Assembly: GCA_032717465.1 (NCBI GenBank)
Contig: JAVRFU010000128.1
Location: 105,410-169,409, forward strand
DNA length: 64,000 nucleotides
Source of the DNA: Coenobita brevimanus
Taxonomy: Eukaryota; Arthropoda; Malacostraca; Decapoda; Coenobitidae
Reading direction: 5' to 3'
Of the stretch, positions 42,690-53,751 are shown in pieces. The notes under the pieces are model-generated. The model did not search any database and was not told the DNA's origin. It saw nothing but the letters and a program-made list of their open reading frames with translations. The number at the start of each line of letters is the position of its first letter. Position 1 is the stretch's first letter. The translations under genes were made by a program, and so were the position numbers.

Positions 42690-43531
42690 TAATAATCGTA
42701 ATAATAATAAGTACTTTAATAACCCTGTCTCCTGCCATTTCACTGATCCCCCCCTCTCATATACCTCTCCATTCCTACCTTATCCTCAGTCTCCTCTTCC
42801 TCAACTCCCTATGCCAAATGAGGAGGATGGTGGACCGTAGGAGAAAGAGAACTTCTGGTTTCCTGTCCAGGCAGCTGGCTGGTATTAACGTGGCAGCTGG
42901 TTGGTATTAATTTGGCTTTCTTCTCCCCCCCCTCCTCCCTCTCTGTAGGCGGTTTCCATGGCTCAGTCAACTCACACACCTGAAAATATACTACACATTA
43001 GTTCTTTCCTTTCAAACCTTGATTAACAAAAGTAGCTTGTTGGCAGCAAGAACATTATCATCTGGAGACAACATGAGTTAAATAACTTATCAATGCCAAA
43101 TGCAAGATGTTTTCAATAATAATTCATCCATCCATCCATCATCCAATCCTACATTGCCCCATGTGGAGCATAGGAGCCCGGGGCTAGGTAACTGGTCCCG
43201 ACAATTATGATGAGAGTGACCAGCCTCACTCATCCCACAGTGGCATTACATAAGCAATCAACCCCAAGCACCCCTTGGATATAAACCTTCACCGGCTCAA
43301 TCCAATTGGAACATCACAATTACCCACTAAATCACCAGGCGCTAAAATTTGGCTATATGGTTCCAACCCAGCATAGTAAATGGTTTCCTGGTGCACAGGA
43401 AACCATTTGACTTGTCACTCAGTGTAGTCACCCACAGGCTGAAGGAAGGGGAAAGAATGAAGGCATCCCCACACATCATTCAAGGCCCTGAAATTCTGAT
43501 AATACAAAACAGGCATAACTATCCACACACA
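42690..43531 (+). repeat. Array unit 1 (left part, interrupted by family D)
   Basis: Contains the unit landmarks CCTGTCTCCTGCCATTTCAC (42726), CAAATGAGGAGGATGGTGG, ATTAACGTGGCAGCTGGTTG, GTAGCTTGTTGGCAGCAAG, the dispersed repeat at 43133-43310, and CAGTGTAGTCACCC. Compared with unit 2, about 230 bp are deleted after GAAAGAATGAAGG (43461). The unit resumes at 47334 after the inserted element. Confidence 0.9.
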
Positions 43532-46500
43532 GGGTAGCACGGGCCGAACAGGGTAGTACTCCCAATGGGAATGGGAATGGGAATGCTGGTGATAGGAAGA
43601 GCTGGAGCTCCTGTTTCACTAGCTATCTAACCATCCCCCTTTGCTGACCTTTTCAGTGTGACAGTAACATGGAGAGTAGACCAGCATACTCTCCCAAACA
43701 TTTCCTCTAATCATCTATGCACTACACCACATGCACACTACATTTCACACAACGTATCCCACTACGTTACAGGGGTTGGCGCCAGCAAGGGCATGCGGCC
43801 AGAAAACTTCGCCCCCGTTACCTACTGGCGGACTTCTGGGGGGAGGCGTGGCGGGGGTTCCGCCGGCATAGATCATGGGTCCAGGGCGAGATGGGGCTCA
43901 GGCCTGTGCTAGAGGGTACAGGGCATTGCGGTTCCCAGGCTGCCGCTTACGCCCAATAGAGAGGGGCCCAAACCTGGGAGCAGCGCCCCAGGAGGCTGCC
44001 CTATCAGTGGGTGTATAATGGCGGGATAGTTGCAGTGCCAAGACGCGCTTGGAGGGTGTCTCTGCAGCTGTCCTGGCAGGGTGCCCCGAGGCCACTACCA
44101 CAGCCACTGGTAAGCTGGTGGGCTAGGGGTCCCAGATCCATTGCCTGGACCTGGGACTGTGCAGTGAGTGGGACCTGTGCTGTGTCTGTCCCCCTTTATT
44201 AATACTGAAGATGACAAAACAAAATAAGTTTCAAAGCAAGCCTGAGGACAGTAAATCACCCATGGGAATGAGGGTGGGTTCATGGAACGTGGGAAGTTTG
44301 AGGGGAAGAGCAGGGGAAGTCGTTGAGGCATTCAGTAGGAGGTGGGTGGATGTGGCGTGTTGGCAGGAAGTCCGGTACAGGGGTGGATCAGCCAGAGAGA
44401 TTGTTGGGAAGGACTGTTGCTATAAGTTGTTTTGGCAGGGGGGGACAGACGGATATGGAGGTGTTGGTGTGATGGTTGCGGAGAAATGGGTGGAATATGT
44501 TATAAATGTTTTGAGAGTAAGCGATAGGATATTGGTAGTGAAAATTCTGTTAGAAAGAAAGATAGCTGTGATTATATTGGCATATGCTCCACAGGCAGGA
44601 TTGGATGAATCAGAGAAAGATAGATTTTGGGATGATTTAATACGTGTAGTGGGTGGTATGCGGGATGATGAGATAGTGACTTTGGGAGAGGACTTAAATG
44701 GTCATGTAGGTGAAGCAGCACAAGGTTATGAAGGAGTGCATGGGGGATATGCATATGGTCTAAGGAATGCAGAAGGGGAAAGGATACTCGAGTTTGGGGA
44801 GGCAACGGACATGATTGTGTGCAACACATATTTTAGGAAAAGCGACAGTAGGTTAATTACGTATGAGTCTGGGGGAAATAGCAGTCAGATAGATTACTTT
44901 CTCTGGTTAGGAGGGCCGATAGGAGGTTAGTGAGGGATGTTAAAGTTATAGGAAGTGAGGAGTGTGTGCAGCAGCACAAACTATTGATTTGTGATATGGT
45001 GCTTAAAGAACAAGTGATGAAAAAGAGGACTTATGTACCTAGGAGGAAAATATGGAAGCTGAAAAACCAAGTAGTAAGGGATGCCTTCTATAGCGAGTTG
45101 AGGAGAGTGGTGGCTGAACAGGGAGCTGAAGACAGAGGCGTTAATGAACAGTACAGAGCCCTCAAGAAATATTTCTTGAGAGTTACTGATGTAACATGCG
45201 GCTGGACAAGAGGACCACCAAGAAATAAAGTAACTTGGTGATGGGATGAGGGTGTAGAAGCTGCAATTAAGGAGAAAAGAAGGCTTTTCCGGGAATGGAA
45301 GAAGGGTGGTAGCAAAGAGGAATATTTGGCTGCCAAGCGTAGGGCTAGGAGAGAGGTATACAGGGCAAAGTCTGAGTCACAGAGACAATTACTTGATAAC
45401 CTAAATCATGGGGAAAGGAAAAATATATTTAGGGTGGCAGGTCAAGTGAAGAGGGATAATCAGGATATCATAGGTGAGCAGTGTGTGAAGAATGATGAAG
45501 GAAAGGTAGTGGTGAACAGTGAGGATATTAAAGATGCATGGAGAGAGCATTATAACCGGTTGTTGAATGAGGAGTTTGACTGTGACAGGGAAGGTTTGGA
45601 GCCAGCAGATCCAGTGTCTAGCCCTTGGCCTTTGATTGATACTGCTACTGTGAGTGAGGCAATAGGCAGGATGAGGGTGGGGAAGGCAGCAGGTGTGTCT
45701 GGGTTGACTGCCGAAATGTTGAAGGTCTCAGGCGATATAGGGGTGAGTTTAGTCACTGACCTGATAAATAGGATTATTTATGAGTGTGTTGTCCCAGATG
45801 ATTGGCAGAAGTGTGTAATTGTAAATGTGTATAAAGGGAAGGGTGATGCCCTGGAAAGAGGAAATTACAGAGGTATAAAGCTTTTAGATCAGATAATGAA
45901 GGTAATGGAGAGAGTTTTAGAAGGTATGATTAGAGAAAGAGTGAATATTGATGATGCAGTTTGGGTTTATGCCAGGCAGGGGGACCACTGATGCCATATT
46001 CATTGTTCGACAGCTTCAGGAAAAATATATATTGGTAGGAGAAGGGATCTTTATTTCGTTTTTGTTGATTTGGAAAAAGCCTTTGACAGAGTCCCTAGAA
46101 AGGTGGTGAAGTGGGCAATGAGAAAGCTTGGCTTGGAGGAGTGGCTGGTTAGGGTGGTAATGGCCATGTATGTGGGTGCTCACACCCAGGTGAGAGTGAA
46201 TGGAGATTTGAGTGATGAGTTTTCCGTGAATGTTGGTGTGCATCAGGGGTCAGTCTTGAGTCCCATGTTGTTTATCGTGGTACTTGAAGCCCTTTCACGT
46301 GACTTTAGAAACGGACTCCCGTGGGAGTTGTTGTATGCTGATGATTTGGTGTTGATTGCAGAGAATGAAAGGGAGGCGGAGGAAAGGTTTAGGAAGTGCA
46401 GAGATGGTATGGGGCAAAAGGGTTTAAGGATAAATGCAGATAAAACAAAAGTGATGATATCTAGCGTTGTTGGAGGTACTGTCAAAGACGAGGGAGAGTG

Positions 46501-47338
46501 GCCATGTGCAGTTTGCCATAAGGGCGTGGGAAGTAATTAAATCTTGTGCGGTGTGTGTGATAAATGGGTGCATAAGAGATGTAGTGGTATCAGAGGTACA
46601 CTGTGAGATAATGCTGATTTTATGTGTACAGTGTGCCACGGTGAGCAGGTAGAGATTGTCAGACGTGAAAGGATTGAACTTGCTGGTGAATCTCTTGAGT
46701 GTGTGGAGGAGTTTTGTTATTTGGGAGACATGTTGTGTGCTGGAGGTGGGGCTGGAGCTAGCTCTGTGGCTAGGGTGAGAAGTGGTTGGAAGAAGTTCAG
46801 GGAGCTCTTGCCTCTCCTGACATTGAGAGGGCTCTCCCTACGTGCTAAGGGGTCTTTGTATGCAGCATGTGTTAGGAGTGTAATGCTGTATGGCAGTGAG
46901 ACCTGGGCAGTGAAGGAGGAAGACATTCGCCGGCTCAGACATACAGAAATGACAATGATTAGGTGGATGTGCAGTGCGTCCCTGCGTCCAAGGCCTGGAG
47001 GGGCTGGGTTTACAATGGAAGGGTTGAGAGGTAGGATGGGACTGGAGTGTATTGGTGTTGTGATGAGGAGAGGTAGCTTGAGGTGGTTTGGACATGTGGA
47101 GAGGATGGGGGATGATAATTGGGTGAGGAAGGTGAGAAGTGTTAATATTGGGGGTGGGGTTATGAGGGGTAGACCGAGAAAGACATGGGACAAGGTCATG
47201 AAGTGCGACCTTAGGGTTAAGGGACTGAACAGGGAGGCTGCAATGGATCGTGCAGCGTGGAGAGACGCCATTAGGTGACCAAGGCCGACACATGCAAGCA
47301 TGTTGGAGCCTTTAAAAACGAAAACGGAAACGAAACAC
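43532..47338 (+). mobile_element. Full-length RTE-like retrotransposon (family D) in array unit 1
   Basis: About 3.8 kb. The uninterrupted unit 2 reads ATCCACACACATGCATTTCA at 48651-48670. Here ATCCACACACA at 43521-43531 breaks off and ACACATGCATTTCA resumes at 47335, giving the insertion limits and a target duplication of about 4-5 bp (ACACA). The 5' 680 bp is GC-rich, non-coding leader; the coding part is 44211-47278. The 3' end is AAAAACGAAAACGGAAACGA. Confidence 0.9.
44211..47278 (+). pseudogene. Family D endonuclease-RT with internal PHD-like finger, multiply broken
   Basis: Starts at ATG 44211. Endonuclease: VGSWNVGSLRGRAGEVVE, WQEVRYRGGS, LAYAPQAGLDESEKDRFW and LGEDLNGHVGEAA. RT: GKAAGVSGLTAEMLKVSG, NYRGIKLLDQIMKVMERVL, FVDLEKAFDRVPRKVVK, VGVHQGSVLSPMLFIVVLEA and WELLYADDLVLIAEN (intact YADD). 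A Cys-rich finger follows: CAVC, CGVC, WVHKRC, CTVC (46498-46634). The thumb and C-terminal part comes last: FCYLGDMLCAGGG, YGSETWAVKEEDI, RWFGHVERMGDDN and GRPRKTWDKVMK. Lesions: a CT duplication and shift near 44905, TGA at 45239, shifts near 45955 and 46045, TAA at 46538 and TGA at about 46594. The first lesion destroys the end of the endonuclease. Confidence 0.92.
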
Positions 47339-47535
47339 ATGCATTTCATAAAACCCATCCAATAATCCATCCAATCTTTTCAAGTTAAATAAGTGCTGTT
47401 AACCCTCATCATGTACGCCCCCATACAAATGTCATCCAATCATCATCTATCTGCTCAGCAAAAAATCTCACACACACCAAAATGAGATACTGGTCTCTGG
47501 TTTGAATAAATCTACACTATCAGTCTACATATGGC
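47339..47535 (+). repeat. Array unit 1 (right part)
   Basis: Continues unit 1 after the family D insertion: CATGCATTTCATAAAACCCA, CATCATGTACGCCC, AATGAGATACTGGTCTCTGG. It matches 48660-48850. Confidence 0.9.
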
Positions 47536-48855
47536 CGGACCCCTTAATCCTGTAAGGGGTGGCCACAAACAAATTGCCTCCAAGTCGCCCTGTCTCCTGC
47601 CATTTCACTGCTCCCCCCCTCTCATATACCTCTCCATTCCTACCTTATCCTCAGTCTCCCCTTCCTTCTCCCTCAACTCCCTATGCCAAATGAGGAGGAT
47701 GGTGGACCATAGGAGAAAGGGAACTTCTGGTTTCCTGTCCAGGCAGCTGGCTGGTATTAACGTGGCAGCTGGTTGGTATTAATTTGGCTTTCTTCTCCCC
47801 CCCTGCTCCCTCTCTGTAGGTGGTTTCCATGGCTCAGTCAACTCACACACCTGAAAATATACTATACATTAGTTCTTTCCTTTCAAACCTTGATTAACAA
47901 AAGTAGCTTGTTGGCAGCAAGAACATTATCATCTGGAGACAACATGAGTTAAATAACTTGGCAATACCAAATGCAAGATGTTTTTAATAATAATTCATCC
48001 ATCTATCCATCATCCAATCGCACATTGCCCCATGTGGAGCATAGGAGCCCAGGGCTAGGCAATTGGTCCCGACAATTAAGATGAGAGTGACCAGCCTCAC
48101 TCATCCCTGAGTGGCATTACATAAGCAATCAACCCCAAGCACCCCTTGGATATAAACCTTCACCAGCTCAATCCAATTGGAACATCATAATTACCCACTA
48201 AATCACCAGGCGCCAAAATTTGGTTATATGGTTACAACCCAGCATAGTAAATGGTTTCCTGGTGCACAGGAAACCATTTGACTTGTCACTCAGTGTAGTC
48301 ACCCACAGGCTGAAGGAAGGGGAAAGAATGAAGGAAAGAAAGACAGAAGAGGGAATGTAAAGTCACCCGTAGGCAGAAGGACAAGGAAAGAATGAAGGAA
48401 AGAAAGACACAAGAGAATAGAAGGAAAGAAGGATGGAGGAGAGGAAAGGGCAGACACCCGAGAACAGCACTACATCGAGTGAGTGGATGGTGAGCGCCCC
48501 CACCTACCACAAATAATAATAATAGTAATAATAATAACTACTTTAAGAATAACGAGAACTACTCTAAGTCTCAATGGCATGCCTAATGGGCCACATCCCC
48601 ACACATCATTCAAGCCCCTGAAATCCTGATACCACAACACAGGCATAACTATCCACACACATGCATTTCATAAAAACCATCCAATAATCCATCCAACTTT
48701 TCAAGTTAAATAAGTGCTGTCAACCCTCATCATGTACTCCCCCATACAAATGTCATCCAGTCATCATCTATCTGCTCAGCAAAAAATCAAACATACACCA
48801 AAATGAGATACTGGTCTCTGGTTTGAATAAATCTACACTACCTGTCTACCTATAG
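47536..48855 (+). repeat. Array unit 2 (complete, ~1.32 kb)
   Basis: The uninterrupted unit. It opens with a minus-oriented RTE-like 3' end (CCTTAATCCTGTAAGGGGTGGCCACAAACA, 47542-47571). It then carries the landmarks of unit 1, the dispersed repeat 48003-48175, the GAAAGAATGAAGGAAAG block (48320-48450), (AAT)n at 48510-48535 and CATGCATTTCATAAAAACC at 48661. Minus-strand frame 48286-48510 is a shadow. Confidence 0.93.
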
Positions 48856-49580
48856 CAGGACGCCTTAATCCTGTAAGGGGTGGCCACAAACAAATTGTCT
48901 CCAAGTCACCCTGTCTCCTGCCATTTCACTGATCACCCGCTCTCATTTACATCGCCATTCCTTCCTTTTCCTTTGTCTCCTCTTCCTTCTCCCTCAACTC
49001 CCTATGCCAAATGAGGAGGATAGTGGACCGTAGGAGAAAGGGAACTTCTGGTTTCCTGTCCAGGCAGCTGGCTGGTATTAACGTGGCAGCTGGTTGGTAT
49101 TAATTTGGCTTTCTTCTCCCCCCCTGCTCCCTCTCTGTAGGCGGTTTCCATGGCTCAGTCAACTCACGCACCTGAAAATATACTATACATTAGTTCTTTC
49201 CTTTCAAACCTTGATTAACAAAAGTAGCTTGTTGGCAGCAAGAACATTATCATCTGGAGACAACATGAGTTAAATAACTTGGCAATACCAAATGCAAGAT
49301 GTTTTTAATAATAATTCATCCATCTATTCATCATCCAATCCTGGATTGCCCCATGTGGAGCATAGGAGCCCGGGGCTAGGCAACTGGTCCGGACATTTAA
49401 GATGAGAGTGACCAGCCTCACTCATTCCTGAGTGGCATTACATAAGCAATCAACCCCAACCACCCCTTAGATATAAACCTTCACCAGCTCAATCCAATTG
49501 GAACATCACAATTACCCATTAACCCACCAGGCGCCAAAATCTGGTTATATGGTTACAACCCAGCATAGTAAATGGTTTCC
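48856..49580 (+). repeat. Array unit 3 (truncated)
   Basis: Repeats the first ~725 bp of unit 2 (CCTTAATCCTGTAAGGGGTG at 48864, CAAATGAGGAGGATAGTGG, dispersed repeat 49323-49495). It ends at AAATGGTTTCC (49571-49580), where a different repeat begins. Confidence 0.93.
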
Positions 49581-50256
49581 TGATACAGATATAATTTCCA
49601 TCAGTAACCTTGAGAATGACACCAAGGTGTAATGTACAAAATAATTCGCTATGGAAAACGTGTTAGGAATTCTCAAGAGTTACATATAATATGCCCGAAA
49701 ACCTTATGACATCTAACCTTCAATCCGATGACCTAACAGTAATGAGGGGGATATGAACACTAAAGCTCACCCTTTCAATTAGGAAAGTCTGCTTCCTAAA
49801 TGAATAAAATTGCTTGTCGGTATCCAGACTATAATGAACCCCTTCAATACGATGTCTACTAGATTTAATTATTGCAACTACCAGGAGATTTTATTCAACT
49901 TATGACATCTCAAAACTCTTCGCCTTAAGTGGAACTGCCGAGACAGACAAAGAAAGAGACAGACGGAAGCAGAGACTAACAGAGAGACAGAGGCACCGGC
50001 AGAGGAACATTTAGAGGAAGAGAGATTGGATCAGTTGCAAGGACAGGGAAAACTGAGGAAAGGAAATCAGTTAAGGAGAAAGGTAGAAGGACAGAGAGAG
50101 AGACTGAGACAGAGAGCAGGAGGCAGAGACAGAGAACATGATGCAGAGGTGAGTGCATGCAACTGAATCAGGTAAACTTGAGAGGATGCGGGGTTTGGAA
50201 GTGGACGAAATGGAACGATTCTTTCAGTCCAAAATGGAAGAGGCTGAAAGAGTGCG
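49581..50256 (+). repeat. 676-bp direct repeat, copy 1
   Basis: Matches 59302-59977 in the same orientation and at the same length. It starts TGATACAGATATAATTTCC and ends GAAAGAGTGCG, and includes a purine-rich AGACAGAGA-type segment (49930-50140). Short Ser/Leu/Pro frames on the minus strand come from that purine-rich segment. Confidence 0.9.
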
Positions 50257-50828
50257 TAGGATGGGAGCAAGAAAGAGGAAGGAGAAAATAAGTTACTTAA
50301 TGACCAAGTGTAAGATGGTGAATTGAAGTAGGAAATGCAAATGTGGAAGATAGGAAGACTAAAGATTATTAATGAGAAGCAGTGGAAAATAGTGATTTGA
50401 AAGCAGGAAATGCATACATGGAAGGCAAGACAATGCTTGATAGTGTCCTGGTACCAACACAGACGTCAGGCAGTGAAATCTGAACAGTGATAGCAAGGTA
50501 AACAAAGTATATTTACACTCCCACTATATTTTGCATTCTGAAGTAAGGCGAAGAGCTGTGAAATACAACACTTTCTGTTTAAATTTTAACAATTGAACAG
50601 AAGACAGAGCTGTAAAATGACTATGCACCTCACATTTCAAGAAATATATTATATTCTAACTTTTTTTAGCATAAACATATATTTTGGCTACTCAGAACTC
50701 TCATACACGCTGAAATGTATGGGGAAATATTGTTTGGTTTCAGTTTCATGGATGGGAGAGAGTTCGTTACCTTTCTGTCTGATTTAGTTCAGGAAGACAG
50801 CTGTTCAGGAGAGGAGCATAAACACCCC

Positions 50829-50902
<74 letters not shown>

Positions 50903-51294
50903 ACAAAAACCAAACACAAAACAGCCAATGAGAACTACAACACTGTGGAAAAAAAAAGAAAGAAAAAGGAACTCGAGAGCATAAAAACATATAAGCCTTC
51001 GTACATGCAGCTCTCCCTGAACACATAAGGCCACACCGTCCCAAACACTACTGCTCTTACACACATGCTGCAGATTCACCTTAGACACTGCTATATTTCC
51101 CCCCCCCCCATACACACACACAGACATATTTATTAACATACATACCCAAACTCCATCCACAAAGGATCACTATGAACTCGGCCATCCCTCCAAACGCAGT
51201 GTCCCTCCACGACGCATACACAGGCTCTCCTGCATACACACACACAAATCAAGACACACACACACACACACAGATACACACACACACACACACA
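50257..51294. other. Unassigned sequence with (GA)33
   Basis: (GA)n at 50835-50901. A C-run lies near 51090-51100 and CA-rich sequence at 51110-51290. No gene is supported. Confidence 0.6.
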
Positions 51295-52074
51295 AACTTA
51301 TACTTGTACAAAGAACCGGCGAAACTTGGACTGTTACACCCGTAGAGTTTCAGAGAGCATAATTTCTTATAAAGCGATTTTATAGGCGACCGAAAGTTAG
51401 GTTAGGTCACTTTGGGCAGGGTTTGGTCTGATTAGGTAATTTTTGGTTGGGTTGGGTTCAGATCGACTAGACATAGACGGATTAGGTTAGATTGCTTTAA
51501 AATAGCTCGGTTTTGATATATTTTGGGTCGGGTTCTATTGGGTTGGGTTAGGCTGGGTTAGGTTCGGTTGGATTAGGTTATTTGAGGCTTGAGTGGGTTT
51601 CGTTAAGTCGGGTATGGTATGGTTAAGTGAGACTGGGTAGGATTAGGCAGGGTTAGATGCGGTCAGGCTGCGTCAGAATTAGTTAGTTTAGGTATGGGGA
51701 GGTTACGTGAGATAGTGAGGTTAAATACAATTAGACTGGGTTAGGTGAGGTTAAGTTAGATTAGTTTGGGTTATTTGAGGTTGAATTAGGTCACTCGAGG
51801 TTAGGCCAGGTTCAGTTCCAGCAAATATGGATAGGTTAGGCGCAACTGGCCTAAAATAAGATTCAGAAAACGTTATAAACACAACCCCCTCCTCCCATCT
51901 GATTCTGTGACCTGCGTCTTGGCTTCAGTCTTTCTCTCCCTATTTCACTCTCTCGTAAAAGTCTTGGTCCCTGTCGAAACGCCTAAATTTACTGCATTGT
52001 AAAAGTGGTTTATGCATTGCGGTCTTTTGTTGGTCGGTCCTTCCAAAGCCAAGTATCGCACGAGGTGGACGTGG

Positions 52075-52077
<3 letters not shown>
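51295..52077 (+). repeat. Degenerate TTAGG-like array, copy 2 of the duplicated block
   Basis: Near-identical to 26935-27574, with GGTTAGG units at 51390-51850, plus about 140 bp inserted at 51862-52004. Confidence 0.85.
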
Positions 52078-52115
<38 letters not shown>

Positions 52116-52195
52116 CATGTGCGTGTGCGCTTGAAGCTGTGTGTACTTGAGTAATGCCCACATGCACACACAAAGGCCAGGACAGTAATGTGTGT

Positions 52196-52230
<35 letters not shown>

Positions 52231-52480
52231 AACGTGTGTACTTGGCTGATATCCACATGCATACACACAAAGGCCAAGACACACAGAGTAGTTGTTTATG
52301 TGTGTGGGTTTATGAATAGACTACACTTACATTCAGGCCAGGACAGACATAGGGTAGTGTGTGTGTGTGCGTGTGTTTGTATGTGTTAACAGAATACACA
52401 TACAGAGTACCATGTGTGTGAATAGAATATGTAGAGTAGGATGTGTGTGTGTACGTGTGAATAAATACACATGTAGACGT
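52078..52480 (+). repeat. GT-rich tract with ~120-bp tandem units
   Basis: (TG)n runs at 52078-52113 and 52187-52228 alternate with similar segments (TGTGTACTTG, CCACATGCA, ACACACAAAGGCCA). His/Thr and Cys/Val frames are artefacts. Confidence 0.85.
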
Positions 52481-52753
52481 GTGTGCTACCCACACTGACA
52501 CCCTCTAATTCTTTCAGCCAGGATTGGAGACGTAGCGTGTATATGCCAGGACTCCATATTATAATCACAAATCATAATAGATAGCATGATGGATAGATAG
52601 ATAGGCAGATAGATAGAAGCAGCAAGTACGTGTGGACATTCAAGTGCATATACATACATACCAGTTCTCACAAACCACTTACTAAAGTCAGTCAATAATA
52701 TCTTTACAAACACTCCCGACGCAGTGCCAAGTGACATAGGTTTCATATAGTCA

Positions 52754-53510
52754 GGGAGCCCACTGGAGTTCATTTACACTTTTGGGAACGAAAGGTTTGA
52801 TAATGTTGATCGGCTGCTACTAATATGGGAATGAAAAAAAAAAAAACATTTCTTAAGTTCAACATTCCTGGGGTTTAGAGGGGGCAGGCCCCCAAGCCCC
52901 CCAAAAAATAGGCCTTTATTTACACTTTGGTGAACAAGACTGAAAATAACATGGATCAATACCATTATACTACTGAGTTGAAATATGCAACTTAAGAAAA
53001 CAAAATTTCAGGGGTTTCCATTTAAGAAGGGTTCATTTGGAGGGTTCAATAGGTTTTTAATTACACTTCCGAGAACAAGGTTGAAACTCATACTGGTGAA
53101 TGACCTTACATACCTTATCCAAAATACATCACTTAAGAAAATATATTCCCTGGCATTATTGTTTAAGAAAGGTCAGTTAGGGTCAAAAATAGGTTGTAAT
53201 TACATTTCAGAGAACAAAGATGAATTTCATATTGCTTATATCTTTTGCATCCCTAATTTAAAATAACCAGCTTAAGAAACAATATTTTCAGGGGTTTCCA
53301 TTTAAGACAGGTTCTTTAGGAGGGTTCAATAGGTTTTTAATTACACTTCTGAGAACAAGGTTGAAACTCATACTGGTGAATGACCTTACATACCTTATCC
53401 AAAATACATCACTTAAGAAAATATATTCCCTGGCATTTTTGTTTAAGAAAGGTGAGTTATGGTGTCAATTGGCCTAAAACAGATTATATTAGGAACTTGG
53501 AGATCAATCC
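52754..53510 (+). repeat. Left terminal inverted repeat with ~140-bp modules
   Basis: CTTAAG recurs at about 52853, 52990, 53132, 53270 and 53411, with a sixth occurrence near 53552 just beyond the arm. It pairs with 58600-59215. The module around 53340-53480 has no partner in the right arm. Confidence 0.9.
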
Positions 53511-53751
53511 TATAACTTACTTTGATCATATCTTTTGCATTCCTAATAGAAAAAAGCAACTTAAGAAGCAATAGTATCAGGCGTTTTTATATTAGAAAGG
53601 TTCTTGTTGAGGGCCCAAAAGCATATCGGTTACACTTTGGAGAACAAAGTTGAAGCTCGTGTTGGTAGATGACTTTACGTAACATGTCCAAAGTTCATTA
53701 GTTAAAAATGACATTCACTGACCTTCTACTAAAGACTGACGCTGTTTCAAA

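Noticed and set aside
45088..45336. Minus-strand frames within the family D region (also 46717-47370)
   Set aside because: Antisense shadows of the family D polyprotein.
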